Source of the DNA: Bombyx mori
Lineage: Eukaryota > Arthropoda > Insecta > Lepidoptera > Bombycidae
DNA: 64,000 bases
Direction of reading: 5' to 3'
NCBI RefSeq assembly: GCF_030269925.1
Contig: NC_085133.1
Span: 2,934,001-2,998,000 of the forward strand
Shown here piece by piece: positions 21,204-32,559 of the stretch. The number at the start of each line of letters is the position of its first letter. Within the stretch, counting starts at the first letter, position 1. A model generated the notes under the pieces. That model was not told the origin of the DNA. It saw only the letters and a list, made by a program, of their open reading frames with translations, and did no database searches. The position numbers and the translations under genes are program-made.

Positions 21204-21979
21204 TAATGTGTGGACGAGCTCACAGCCCACCTTGTGTTAAGTGGTTACTGGAACCCATAGACATCCACAGCGTAAACGCACCACACACCTTGAGATAGAA
21301 GTTCTAAGGTCTCAGTATAGTTACAACCGCTGCCCCACCCTTCAAACCGAAATACACCACCGCTTCACGGCAGAAATAGGCAGGGTGATGGTACCCGTGC
21401 GGTCGATGGCACTATACGGAGCACACGTCTGGTGCCACGTCCTTACCCACGAGAACGTCGCCGCGCTGCGACGCCGGCAGCGCGCGATCGCAGTCAGAGT
21501 TATTCAAGGATACCTCACAGTCTCCTACGAGGCGGCGCGCCCTAGCGCAAGTGCAGCCGGAGCGCGGGGGCTCCAATCTCGGCAGTCCGTGCTGGAGGCG
21601 TGGTCTCGTCGTTTGGCGGACCCGTCGGCCGGCCTCCGTACCGTCGAGGCGATCTGCCCGGTTCTCGCAGACTGGGTGGGCCACGACCGCGGAAGTCTCA
21701 CCTCCGGCTACCTGTGCAGACTCACAAGACATTTTACCACCATGCAAACTTCTTACCGCAACAAATCTTACCAGCCACCACGTAAACTACAATTTTACGG
21801 GTTCCACCTCTCCTACACGATGTTACTCCCACACTGAGGAAGCCAACCGCGAACACTTGTCAAGCACGCACAAGCACGTACTTCACCAGAAAAACCTGCA
21901 TCCGCCAGCGGAACCCGAACACCGCCGCATCGCCAGACACGAACGCACCGGACGTCTTATCTTACAGGTCACGACGACT
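21204..21979 (-). mobile_element. Bm1 SINE split by an R1-clade LINE fragment
   Basis: 21204-21402 is the 3' half and 21714-21979 the 5' half of one minus-strand Bm1, ending in the tRNA-like head at the CACGACGACTT position. The foreign 311 bases at 21403-21713 are flanked by GTGCGG and GTGCAG. The 5' half is diverged and is missing some body sequence. Confidence 0.8.
21403..21713 (+). pseudogene. R1-clade LINE ORF2 C-terminal fragment
   Basis: The plus frame is open throughout: SMALYGAHVWCH, then RRRQRAIAVRVIQGY, and further on SRRLADPSAG. These match the region after the reverse transcriptase in R1-like LINEs (the LYGAPVW and RRPQRAI... motifs known from lepidopteran elements). An internal deletion joins the two halves near ARPSASAAGARG. 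Neither end is a LINE terminus, so it did not arrive by ordinary target-primed insertion. Confidence 0.6.
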
Positions 21980-22239
21980 TCAGATGTGTCAATTTTTCTT
22001 CCCCACGGAAACTTGCTTGCTTTCTTGTTTGCTTGCTTGCTGGAGCCCGAAGTCATCGAACGTGTAATGTTATTGGTATTGAATCTAGTAGATTCTAAAA
22101 TTTCAGCGACAATTCACAGTCTCATGTCCTGGTTTTACTGCACTAGTGCCATGTAACTCTAGCAGAAGTCAGCCGCTTAAAATAATTCTCGTCGGAACTA
22201 CCCACTCGTCATGACAGATCCATTATTGCGATCGAAGTT

Positions 22240-22395
22240 TCACTTGAGATTTGCACTTGCCTTAATTTCTTGCAATAGCTTGTTACGTGTTGTATTTCCG
22301 CTAGTAAATGCCATGTGATGAAGTCGACAGTCAAACTGGGCAACATGAGCCAGAACGTAAGATGTGACGATTTCTTCGTGGCTCAGATCTTCCAT
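22240..22395 (-). pseudogene. Gag-like ORF behind the LTR
   Basis: A 51-codon ORF (starts MEDLSHEEIVTSYV) begins about 165 bases downstream of the LTR on the minus strand, where gag should begin. It stops at 22240. No domain is recognisable, so its identity rests on position only. Confidence 0.35.
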
Positions 22396-22545
22396 CGAGG
22401 TAACAGAGACGTTATTACATGACTTACGTATGCTGCATTCACGCTCTTGTGGCGTACCACTGCTAGTATTCTGATCTGCATCATGTTTTTTTTTGCTGTA
22501 CTTCGAACATGTTCAAACACGTCACGCCAGTGAGAGTAGAGTCCT

Positions 22546-22559
22546 GATCTCACTTCTGA
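22546..22559 (-). promoter_or_regulatory. Putative primer-binding or leader site
   Basis: TCAGAAGTGAGATC abuts the LTR on the minus strand. Confidence 0.4.
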
Positions 22560-22972
22560 TGTCAGCACACGTCAGGGATGGCTGAGCGGTAGGTTCCGTC
22601 ATCGCTTGTTTTCGATTGAACTCAGTTTAGTCAATAAAACTTTTCAATAATAATTATTGAAACTCAACACACACAACTTTCACAATGACAGGGTAAACCG
22701 ACAGTTTCGTTGCATATACCGACAGACCGACTGACCGACTGACTGACTGACAGAGACTCACTGACTGAGACGGACGGAATTACTGTCTGACACGGAATGC
22801 CACGACTCTGTCCACGTACCGCCATTTTATACTGTGGCGTTACGGAGTCTACCCTTCGTTTTGTGATATTTATCAAAACAACATTTCATCATTTAAAATA
22901 ATAATCAAAACCACCGTCTTAATATTACTAAAAGTCGTTATCCACGACAACTAAAAGTCGTTATCCACGACA
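22560..22972 (-). repeat. LTR of a Gypsy-like element (5' LTR in element sense)
   Basis: TG...CA ends. 413 bp, equal to the 390-bp solo LTR at 56936 plus a 23-bp terminal duplication (22927-22949 and 22950-22972). TATAAAAT on the minus strand at 22824-22831 is a likely promoter. A GACTGACTGAC tract lies near 22727-22752. TATATATA follows on the right. Confidence 0.75.
22824..22831 (-). promoter_or_regulatory. TATA box of the LTR
   Basis: TATAAAAT on the minus strand, also present in the 57.2-kb LTR at 57200-57207. Confidence 0.5.
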
Positions 22973-24048
22973 TATATATATATATCCTGCAACACTTTTG
23001 GCATCCAATGAACACAAAAGTACATTTAAAGTGGCGACCACCGACATTTGGCGACCAATATGCGGTCGCCACTTTGTTTCTCAATATTTTTTACACCAAT
23101 CAACTGTAGATGGAGTTATGGTTACTATATCAATTTTTGAGATAGTCACCAAATTGCCTCAGAAACGTTTGGAAAAGCATATCGCAGTGTCGAGCGGTGC
23201 CGCCAGAGGGTGTGTATACGTAGCGCTGTATATTGGCTTTTACCATACCGATGATTTGGCGTCGCCAGCCAGCTCGAAATTTCGCTTGTGAACAACGTGA
23301 CGTTCACTTCGGATTCAAATTTCAAAATATTTACTTTTTGTAAGGTGCGTGTCGTCTTATTAATAGCAGTACTAGTAATTATTGCGGTATTGCGGTCAAT
23401 GCATTGATATTGATAATTTTTTTACTAAAAAAGATTTTATTTGATGTATAAAACACTAACTAATTTGGCCCTGGAAGGTCACTCATTTTGTAAGAATGAA
23501 TAAATGTTTCAACTGTAAAGCTATCGTTCATAGTATCATACATATACAGAGCCCGTTACATTTCGTAAGAAGTAGGAACACAAATTGTATTAGAGCATTA
23601 GTAGGTCAAATTTTTTTTTGGGATTTAGGATCATTATACCCCTGATGAATGTGACTAATTATCAAGCTAGGTTCATCTAGGTTTACTTCTACATATTGAA
23701 TAGTGGCCTTAATTCTCTTTTGTTTATAATAAAAATGGATAGAAAGCAAACGAGAAACGAATAATATTATTTTTTGCAAGATATCGCATAGCCGGCATTA
23801 TACTATTCTTGTCACTATTCTTTCGTTTTCTCATTAATGCTCGAAACATTAATTTTAGATTTTTTAACACTTCTGAATCAAGACTTGATAATTATACTAA
23901 ATTATAATAAATAATGAATATAATAAAATATGAGTAGAAGAATTATTATTTCAATAATATCTTAAAAAGCACCCCACGCTTTTTTTACAATAAAATATAT
24001 TTTACACTATTTTTTTTTTCAATTTAAATTTATTAAAATTTATTTTCT
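22973..24048. other. Unassigned; contains a 12-bp perfect inverted repeat
   Basis: AAAGTGGCGACC (23028-23039) pairs with GGTCGCCACTTT (23064-23075). An open frame at 22998-23291 has no known motif. The remainder is AT-rich. Confidence 0.4.
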
Positions 24049-26225
24049 AGTTTTTAGTTGACCTCACTCAGCTGGTGACACAGCCCAACCGTGATCCAGA
24101 CATTGAGGGACACGAGTCTTTTTTGTTGGACCTTTTGCTGACATCTCTCCCAACTGGATATAATGTGGTGGTCGACGCTCCACTGAGATCGTCTGATCAT
24201 TGCCTTATCCGTGCTGCGATACCACTCTCTCGCCCTAGTCGTCGAATAATGACTGGGTTTCGAAGGGTTTGGCGGTATAGGTCAGCAGATTGGGACGGAA
24301 TGCGCGAATTTTACGCATGCGGACGGCTCTGCTTTTCCACCGACGATCCTGACCTATGTGCGGACCGGTTTAAAGACATGGTGCTTCAGGGGATGGAATT
24401 ATTCATTCCTTCTTCTGAGGTGCCAGTTGGGTGTCGCAGTAAACCCTAGTATAATAAAGACCGTAGGGATGCTCAAGCGGTTCGCATACGCGGCATGTAA
24501 TGATGCTAGGAGACGCCAGGACAACGACATTTCGGAGGAGAGATGGAAATTTAACGCCGCCTCAAGGTCCTATTAGAGGACTATTGCCAAGGCGAAGTCG
24601 GAGCACGTTGCCAGAATTGGTAAGCGACTGAAAGGCTATCCCTCTGGGAGCCGTGCTTTCTGGTCGCTGCCTAAGGCTGCAGAAGGCAACTTCTGCAGGT
24701 CCACTCTCCCGCCATTACGTAAGTCCGATGACAGTCTGGCCCATAGTGCGAAAGAGAAGGCTGACCTTCTGGTCAAACTCTTCGCCTCGAACTTCACTAT
24801 GGATGACGGGGGTGCCACACCACCCAACATCCCCTGGTGTGATAGCTCTCTGCCTCAGATCTGCTTTACACAGGGTGCAGTCAGGCGGGAGCTCCAGGCC
24901 CTGGACGTCCATAAGTCGAGTGGGCCAGATTGCATGTACTAACAGGGTTCCTGGAAGACCGCCCACATCCACCCTATCCCCAAGAAGGCTGACCAGTCAG
25001 ACCCCTTGATCTACAGGCCTATCGCGATAACTTGCTTGCTTTCCCAGGTGATGGAGCGAATCATAAATACACAACTCCTGAAGTATTTTGAGGATCACCA
25101 GCTGATCAGTGACCGACAATACGGTTTCCGTCACGGTCGCTCAGCCGGCGATCTTCTTATATACCTTACTCACAGGTGGGCTGAAGCTTTGGAGAGCAAC
25201 GGCAAGGCTCTTGCTGTGAGCCTTGATATCGCAAAGCCTTCGACAGGGTCTGACATAGGGCACTTCTGTCGAAACTACAAGTGGATCGCTAGCTTTTTGG
25301 ATGAGCGGAGCGGACGGTAGCTGCTCCGATACCTTAACCATTAACGCTGGCATTCCACAAGGTTCGGTGCCCTTCCCCCCATATATCAGTCATCAATGTC
25401 TTTCTCGGAGCGTGGTGCAAGAGAGACGATCTAAACTTGCGTCTGAAGTAAAAAACTCTCTGGGGCGAATCTCCGAGTGGGGTGAATCGAACTTAGTTCA
25501 ATTCAACCCGTTGGAGACGCATGTTTACGCGTTCACTGCGAAGAAGAACACCTTTGTCGTGGTGCCACAATTCCAAGAAGTATCCCTACAACCTTCCATG
25601 AGTATCGGAATTCTTGGGGTCGACATTTCGAGCAATGTCCAGTTTCGGAGTAATTTGGAGGCCAAGAGCGAAGCGGTACTTCACGCCTGGACAAAGACTT
25701 TTGCTTTATAAAGCACAAGCCCGGCCTCGCGTGGAGTACTGATCCCACCTCTGGGTTGGGGCCCCCAAATACCAGCTACTTTCATTTGACTCCATACAGA
25801 AGATCCGTCGTTCGGATTGTCGATAACCCCGTTCTCACGGATCGTTTGGAACCTCTGGTTCTGCGGAGGGACTTCGCTTCTCTCTGCATTTTGTACCGAG
25901 GAATTATTTGAGATGATCTCATCATCTCGTTTTACTATCACACTGGCCGCCACCGGAGTAGAGTTCATCTATACTACCTGGAGCCACTGCGTTCATCCAC
26001 AGTGCGTTTCCAGAGGTCATTTTGTCACGTGCCATCCGACTTTAAAATGAGCTCCCCTCCACGGTGTTTCCCGAGCGCTACGACTTGTCCTTCTTCAAGC
26101 GAGGCTTGTGGAGAGTACTCAACGGTAAGCAGCGGCTTGACTCTGCCCCTGGCATTGCTGAAGTCCATGGGCGACGGTGACCACTCACCATCAGGTGGGT
26201 CATATGCTTGTCTGCCTACAAGTTA
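24049..26225 (+). pseudogene. Jockey-type LINE ORF2, frameshifted, 5'-truncated
   Basis: Plus-strand frames give consecutive pieces of a non-LTR ORF2: end of the APE-like endonuclease (DLLLTSLPTGY, then SSDHCLIRAAIP with the S-D-H catalytic end), linker, reverse transcriptase (VMERIINTQLLKYFEDHQL, SDRQYGFRHGRS, VSLDIAK, NAGIPQGS) and the C-terminal region (LVQFNP, then GILGVDISS). The YADD block is lost in a deletion between 25380 and 25400. Frameshifts occur near 24445, 24600, 24940, 25230 and 25710. The 3' end (GGCATTGCTGAAGTCCATGG to GTCTGCCTACA) equals the short 3' fragments at 31, 3575 and 30440. Inactive relic. Confidence 0.8.
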
Positions 26226-26955
26226 GAACACATTTATTGTGTCTGCAAAGTTACTTATAATATTTTTATGCTAAGCCTTAATGCAGATTTTTCAAAGTAA
26301 TGTACCTGTTTCTCCTACTGAACAATTATGGCATTAAGTAAATTATTTTTATAATTTTGATAATTGACTGAACATGGCTTCCACAATTATAAGACCTGTG
26401 AATGGTAATATATTTTGTCAGTAAGTGAACATGTCAGAAGTACACGCTAATGGGAGGTTGTCCGACGTCTGTAGGAATGAATTCGATATACAGAACAATA
26501 TACAGAGTTCCAATTTATTTCCAAAAAAACGGTAGACTTATCTGTAGTGAATTGATTAGTAATATATTTAAATATACGCGGATGGGGTAAGTACACCAAT
26601 GTGGTTTGGTGGTCAAAAGTACTGCGAAGAATATTTATATTAGTATATTAGTATTTTCTAGGATATTGCGACAAGGTGAATTTCGAGTTACATAGTCAGT
26701 TTCATATTTGTTAATACGTTAATATACATGATTCATTTTGCTCTAAGCTTATTAGAAGTGGTGGTTGTCAGAAGGTTGGAAAATGAAAGGTTGCCAAAAG
26801 AGTTACGGGATTTATATATATATATCAAATATTGCAATCACTGTGCTTAGTGAGAGCTTTTTAACTTCTCGTTCGCGTAAAAGTTTAACTTTAACTTTTT
26901 TGATACATCTTATTCGACGTCTCGCATACTTTACAATATTTACGTAAATGTAAGT
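26226..26955. other. Unassigned AT-rich stretch
   Basis: No supported feature; TATA microsatellite at 26814. Confidence 0.5.
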
Positions 26956-27070
26956 TTAAGAAGTGGATGAGGAGAGCCGCAGACCGGGCTGAGTGGTGTG
27001 GATTGGGAGAGGCCTATGTCCATCAGTGGACGACTGTGGGCTTTTGATGATGATGATGATGATGATGAAG
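26956..27070 (+). mobile_element. LINE 3' end with (GAT)n tail
   Basis: In-frame text WMRRAADRAEWC and GLGEAYVHQW ends an ORF2 of the kind that finishes with EAYVQQW in Lepidoptera, followed by GATGATGAT repeats at 27045-27068. Clade (R4/Dong or RTE) uncertain. Confidence 0.5.
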
Positions 27071-27278
27071 TGTAAATTACTGTACGTAAAACACTAATAA
27101 TAACTTTAATTAGGTCGCTTCGATTATAACCGGTGACAAAATCCAGCCTATGTAACATTATGTTATTACTAGATTGTGAAGATTGCGTGTTTCGGTATTT
27201 GAGACAATATTGAAATGCGTTTAATATGTGAATAAAATTTATTAATAAATTAATTTTTTTAAGGACCTTAAAAAAAAA
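27071..27278. other. Unassigned stretch
   Basis: No supported feature. Confidence 0.4.
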
Positions 27279-27419
27279 CTATTTGAGGCCTCGGGAGACC
27301 AGAAGGCCGGTACGTATTTTGCACAAAGAATTAGCATTGCTATCCAGCGTGGAAATGCTGCCAGCCTTCAGGGAACGCTGCCAACTGGCGGTGAGCTAAC
27401 GCAGATTTTCTATTTATAA
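27279..27419 (+). pseudogene. LINE-like ORF C-terminus
   Basis: 46 open codons to TAA at 27417. RISIAIQRGNAAS and GTLPTGGEL match the conserved end of a lepidopteran reverse-transcriptase polyprotein that I recognise but cannot name. Flanks give no further coding sequence. Confidence 0.45.
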
Positions 27420-28426
27420 GTAAGTAGCTTTACCTAAATTATTATTAATAAATAAATAAATAAACGATTTGGCGATTGATTTAATTACACTAAAGAATTT
27501 TAAAATCATTTAAGAATATATAAGGATTGGTGTACTTCAGAATGAACAAACAATAAAGGACTTAATTACGTTTTCTGTTATATAATAAGAAAACAATATT
27601 TAAAGCCCTTAATATCTTTTAAAATTAATATTAAAAATTAAACAGTATTAATAAACTATACAAAACTCAACTCTCTGTTTACTGAATAAGAGATTAAACG
27701 CCATGACACTGAAGAAAAATCCTTTTTAAAAACTAAAGAATTTTAAATAATAAAGGTGTATGTATATTATAAATCATTGCAAATCGGTAAAGTCTGAAGT
27801 GAAAATGTTGTCTATCATTATCACCAAAATAAAGTTGGGGTTTATCAGTGTAAGCAACATCTCGCGAGCTTCCAAAGCTTAGTTTAGCAACGTCTTATCC
27901 GAAGCGTTATTTAAATAATATGTTAATACAAACGTTTGTTTTGGCCCCAAAAACTACCGCCCCCGGCTATATTTCTTCATCCCCTCGCCGGAGGGCAGGG
28001 GGTTGTTTTAATTAAATCTCGCGGAGAACACGCCGAGACGTTTCAGGTTTTCTTTGTCCAGGTGTTAGGTTTTTGGGTGAAATAAGGGTGGTTCATTAAG
28101 GGTTATAATGCTAGATCTTATAGGTTACAGCATCGCGCCTCCTACGCCCTATTAATAATAATGAAAAGTCATTTATGAAAAGTTATCTTAAGCAATGTTA
28201 TTCCTTTATCCAGTCATAAATAACACACTGTAAGGCTGTATTGATTATTTTTATTGTGCTTATTTTCAGACGAGCTTACCGCCCGCCCATCTGGCGGCAT
28301 ATTGCTTTACTCAAACTCCCAAACGAATATGTGATTTCTGATGTTATATTCTAACTCATCACCTCATCATAATGATAATAATCATAATCATTAACCTCAC
28401 CACCAGCACTACGAAAGCCACCGCAT
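27420..28426. other. Unassigned; GC-rich patch at 27955-28050
   Basis: The patch (CTACCGCCCCCGGCTATATT and the following) contrasts with its surroundings, but it has no ORF. Confidence 0.4.
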
Positions 28427-28742
28427 TTTTTTTATTTTTTCCTACCTAAGCTGGTGGTCTTGAGAGATCATATCAGCGTCACCGGGCGAGTAGGTGAGCT
28501 CACGGGGCTCAAACCTGACGTTGTTGGTAACACGAACCCTAGCAAGAAACATGCTTCGCAGAATCTACCACCGGATCGGAAACACGACCCACTGAGAAAA
28601 TCCGGCGACAAACTCAGTGGACTGTGTGTGTGGGTTAATTTACTTGCCGAGCCCTTCGTCGCAAGCGACGGGTTCGACGAGAACGATGACCGGTGCTTAG
28701 GGTACCTAAAAGCACCGTTACTGGGTCGTGAGGATCCGAGTA
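28427..28742 (-). mobile_element. Jockey-clade LINE 3' end
   Basis: Same family as 11187-11606: CCTACCTAAGCTGGTGG tail side at 28440, GGATCCTCACGACC at the other end (minus). Holds the last arginine-rich codons and the 3' UTR. Confidence 0.7.
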
Positions 28743-28745
28743 CTC

Positions 28746-28945
28746 TTTTTTTTAATGCTTAGATGAGTGGCCGAGCTCACAGCCCACCTGGTGTTAATTG
28801 GTTACTGAAGCCCATAGACATTTACAAAGTAAATGCGCCACCCACCTTGAGTTGTAAGTTCTAAGGTCTCGGTCTAATTACAACGGCTGCCCCATCCTTC
28901 AAGCTGATACGCATTACTGCTTCACGGCAGAAATATGCGGGTGAA
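28746..28945 (-). mobile_element. Bm1 SINE, 5'-truncated, abutting the LINE end
   Basis: T-run at 28747 then AATGCTTAGATGAGTGG. Breaks at GCAGAAATATGCGG. Lies immediately beside the jockey fragment. Confidence 0.85.
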
Positions 28946-29188
28946 TAAAATAAAAACATTAATCTATTTTATTCAGATTCGATAATGAAATTGCTATTAA
29001 AATAGTAGAATGCTTTAGCGTTAACTCGATTCGGGGAACTAAATAAATTTATAAATTTTCTCCCGAACGCTGGGCTCTTTACAAAGAGCGCCAGTAATTT
29101 CAGGCGCACACTTGTTCTGAATATGTGTACAATAAGAGATTGTGTTGCCAGATTTAGGGAACAAAATTTGAGGTTTTTAAGTTTTCTA
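28946..29188. other. Unassigned stretch
   Basis: No supported feature. Confidence 0.4.
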
Positions 29189-29627
29189 TTTTATTTTTTT
29201 ATTGCTTATATGGGTGGACGAGCTCACAGCCCACCTGGAAGTGGTTACTGGAGGCCATAGACACCCACAACGTAAATGCACCACCCACCTTGAGATATAA
29301 GTTCTAAGGTCTCAAGTATAGTTACAACGGCTGCCCCACCCTTCAAACCGAAACGCATTACTGCTTCTCAGTAGAAATGGGCAGGGTGGTGGCGCCCACC
29401 CGCGCGGACTCACAAAAGGTCCTACCACCAGTAATTACGCAAATTATAATTTTGCGGGTTTCATTTTTATTACAGGGTTTTATTCCTTCACCGTGGAAAT
29501 AAATCGTGAACATTTGTTGAGTACGTATTTCATTAGAAAAATTGGTACCCGCCTGCGGGATTCGAACACCGCTGCATCGCTTAACACGAATGCACCGGAC
29601 CTCTTATCCATTAGGCCACGACGACTT
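29189..29627 (-). mobile_element. Full-length Bm1 SINE
   Basis: Complete minus-strand copy from the T-run to the tRNA-like head. Box B is altered to GCTGTTCGAATCC-like on minus and box A reads GTGGCCTAATGGAT. Confidence 0.95.
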
Positions 29628-30439
29628 CAATACACCTGACATAAAGTATCATAATTTATCTTAATTCATATCATTAACGTTTTCTAATGGTAACAGCCTA
29701 CTGCTTATTTGAACTACTGTTATTCAATTATGAGCCACGACCTTACTAATGTTGTCGACTCATCAAGTCATTCCATCTTTCCGCTATATAATTCTTTAAG
29801 ACTAAGTTTTCCCTAAATTTAGGGAAATTAATGATTTAATAAAACTATTAAAATAACAAAATTGACGACATCTTGTAGTAAATCTGCAATTGGTTGATGG
29901 AAGAGAAGACGGTTATATTTTGATCGTATCTTACGTGACGAAATTACAGGTCTGCGAAGAGAATTGGGTGCTATCTATGATTTAGTCCACTGAGAATACT
30001 CTTTGTAATAGTAAAATTCCTTCGGAATTAAGGCTAAAACAAGTCTATTCATGCACAGCCCGTTTGTAGACACTTATCACCATCAGTGTAATAATATTTG
30101 AGCCGAAGATGTCACGAATTTCGCGAAACAGTGTTTTGTCGTTCTTTAAAGTAAGCTTAGAAGCTTGGCGATTATAGGGGCTGGTGGGAAGCTGATGTCC
30201 GTAATGGGCGCTGACTGTTTTATGTCAGATTAACATGTATATAGATAAAATACGTGCTTATAATGCTCGTGTTTTTAACTCGCTTTTAGTAGGTAGATTT
30301 TTTTTTAAGAGAATCTTAGAAAGACTTTTTCACTGATTTCAAGATGTTCGATTAACCTGAATTAACCATTTAACCATGATTAACCACGCGCATGAAGGAC
30401 CACTTATAACAATAGTTTTATAATTTAGCTCTAAAATAG
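29628..30439. other. Unassigned stretch
   Basis: No supported feature. Confidence 0.5.
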
Positions 30440-30557
30440 AGTATTAAGCGGTAGGCAGCGGCTCGGCTTAGCCCCTGGCATTGCTGAAGTCCATGGGCGA
30501 CGGTAACCACTCACGATCAGGTAGGCCTTATGCTCGTTTGCCTACAAGGGCAATAAA
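30440..30557 (+). mobile_element. Jockey-type LINE 3' end
   Basis: GGTAGGCAGCGGCTCGGC to GTTTGCCTACAAGGGC and AATAAAAAA: the 3' terminus of the 24.0-26.2 kb family with its A-tail intact. Confidence 0.7.
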
Positions 30558-31560
30558 AAATTATCTTGAATGGTATCAACAGGATAAAAAAAAATTTAAA
30601 TTTATTGTTAATTCGATTCGCTATTTAATTAAACGTGTTTTGTTGATTTTAAATAGCATCTTCTATTATAACAACACTTTCACAGCAGGCGTTATATTTT
30701 CATAAGATATCTAAGGTACATATTTGCATCATTTTCTTACACTAAATCAAATTGAAGTTACCGCGACAGAGAAGTTAAGGTTTCTTAGCCCATAGTAAGG
30801 GAGGCGTATTGTGCGTAAAACTTAAGGTAATTGGGAATTAAATTCAGCAAAACCCTTGTTCCATGAACTCTCAAGTAAATGTTCTCTGCACAAGAACGAC
30901 TGTCAATAAATTGATAATAAAGTTTGGTCAAGATTTTTTTTACGAAGAAATTGTTTGGTTTTTTTTTCTTGCGTGTGAACTGGCAACCCAGAAACACGGG
31001 CGTACCAACACATACATACACGTGCAATTTAAGATGAATAATTATGTGGCAGCGCCGCCTTGCCTCGCTAAGGAAACTGACGTACGTTATAACATGGATA
31101 GTACCGTGCATATAATTTGTTCATCAAGCAATTTAAAGTATGCGATGCTGCCAATAATTATAATACATTGTAACAATATTTTGTATCTGAATTATAATAA
31201 ATAAGTTACGTGGTCGGTACTATAATTGTGCTGGTTTAATATTCACTTTAACTTTATACTTTGCAAAGTCGTGGTGTGTTGTCCATTATAGCGATTATGA
31301 TAAATTCAAGTCCAACATTAAGAGAACTCATCGAGAGGTAGGGTGAGGCTTTAATTTGACATTATAATTCGATAAATTTTATAAATTTACTCGGGTTCTA
31401 AGTAAATCGGTTTCAAATCTGGAGCCCAGAGAAAAATGGCGGAGAGAATAGCTGAACTGATGAACGCTTAGTGGGTCTATGGCGAAAGAATGGTTAGGAA
31501 TTCAATTACATAGTTTTAAAATAATTTAATTATAACATGACGAATTATCAAAAGTTTTCA
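30558..31560. other. Unassigned AT-rich stretch
   Basis: Two long overlapping ORFs on opposite strands (30863-31204 plus, 30785-31111 minus) have low-complexity composition and no motif. I treat both as chance. Confidence 0.5.
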
Positions 31561-31562
31561 GA

Positions 31563-31576
31563 TTTATTTATTTATT
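31563..31576 (-). terminator. Overlapping poly(A) signals
   Basis: AATAAATAAATAAA on the minus strand gives three AATAAA hexamers, about 30 bases past the stop codon at 31606. Confidence 0.4.
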
Positions 31577-31605
31577 AAGAACTAAACAATCTACTCTAAT
31601 TTAAG

Positions 31606-31818
31606 TTATACAATTAATTTTAAATGTGCTTCATCAAATTTCTGGTTTCCACCGTCGTTTTCTCTTTGAGGTGATAGACAATGTGCAGAGTATTCGTTGT
31701 CATTAGTCGAAATAATCGTAGATCGGAGCCCACCGGTTAAGCGGTGATTATACCCATAGGCATCAACCAGAATGCAATGGTTTTCATTAGAGCAACGCAT
31801 TTGGCTATGCTCTCGGAA
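31606..31818 (-). CDS. Candidate last exon of an unknown host gene
   Basis: On the minus strand ACTTTTTTTTTTTCAG (ending 31820) is a strong splice acceptor. From there the frame stays open for 70 codons to TAA at 31606, with AATAAA signals just after. Residues include FREHSQMRCSNEN, CILVDAYGYNHRL and DEAHLKLIV at the end. The ILVDAYGYN piece is faintly like the start of FLYWCH zinc fingers, but the WRC core is not evident, so I do not name it. No upstream exon has been found. The long polypyrimidine tract could also be the A-tail of a lost retroposon. Confidence 0.35.
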   Translation of the reverse strand, partial: FREHSQMRCSNENHCILVDAYGYNHRLTGGLRSTIISTNDNEYSAHCLSPQRENDGGNQKFDEAHLKLIV

Positions 31819-31822
31819 CCTG

Positions 31823-32351
31823 AAAAAAAAAAAGTAAAATTAAAATAGTCTTATCCACGCTAAGCCCGACACTTTCTCAAGAAGGGTACCCTAAGAAAGC
31901 ACATACTACACTTATTTATCTACGCGGCCCCACTCTTTATGAAAGGAATGATTAATGTCTGCCAGCATTAGGGCTCGCTAACGAACGCCCCCATACGGCC
32001 CCTCGGCGGCCCCCGAATGCCCCCTTTTGTAATTATTCGCACTTATAAGAGTTTCGGAAGATAATGTTTGAGATTAAACGTGTTTTGTTTGATCGCGCGA
32101 GATCAAACAAATTTTCTCGTTGATTTTAATTTTTATAATAATATTTATATTTATTTACTCCACAATACAAACAACTTTCCGATTAATATGACATAAAAAT
32201 TCTAATTCTAAACAATATTACAATATATTATACTAACACAGTGGAAATAAAAAGGCCGCGGCTCAGCTTTGTGATAGCTGAAACTATCGCTGTTATTCTG
32301 CGGCTGCCTGTAATCTTAATCTATAAACTAATCTAATCTATAAAATAATAG
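31823..32351. other. Unassigned stretch
   Basis: GC-rich patch at 31980-32030. TAATCTATAAA repeats at 32316-32345 lie at the probable LINE insertion site. Confidence 0.4.
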
Positions 32352-32559
32352 ACTTTAATAGTTTTTTGGGGGTAGGTGTCAAAAGTGAAACAAGTGCTTT
32401 AAGTTTGAAAATTAAAATTAATTCATTTTATTTACATTATAAAGATTTTGTGATCCTTTTGTGTGTCATTAAGTATATATATGCATTTTGGCAATATTTA
32501 CATGATTTAAGCCAATAAAAATACCACCTGCCAGCTCCCCTTGAAACAGAAACATAACT

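Noticed and set aside
21241..21837. 198-codon plus-strand ORF
   Set aside because: It is a chance joining of reverse-strand Bm1 sequence with the R1-clade LINE fragment at 21403-21713. Only the latter part is real coding sequence.
30863..31204. 113-codon ORF (+) overlapping a 108-codon ORF (-)
   Set aside because: Both are open in AT-rich DNA, with no domains, no splice or promoter context and biased composition.
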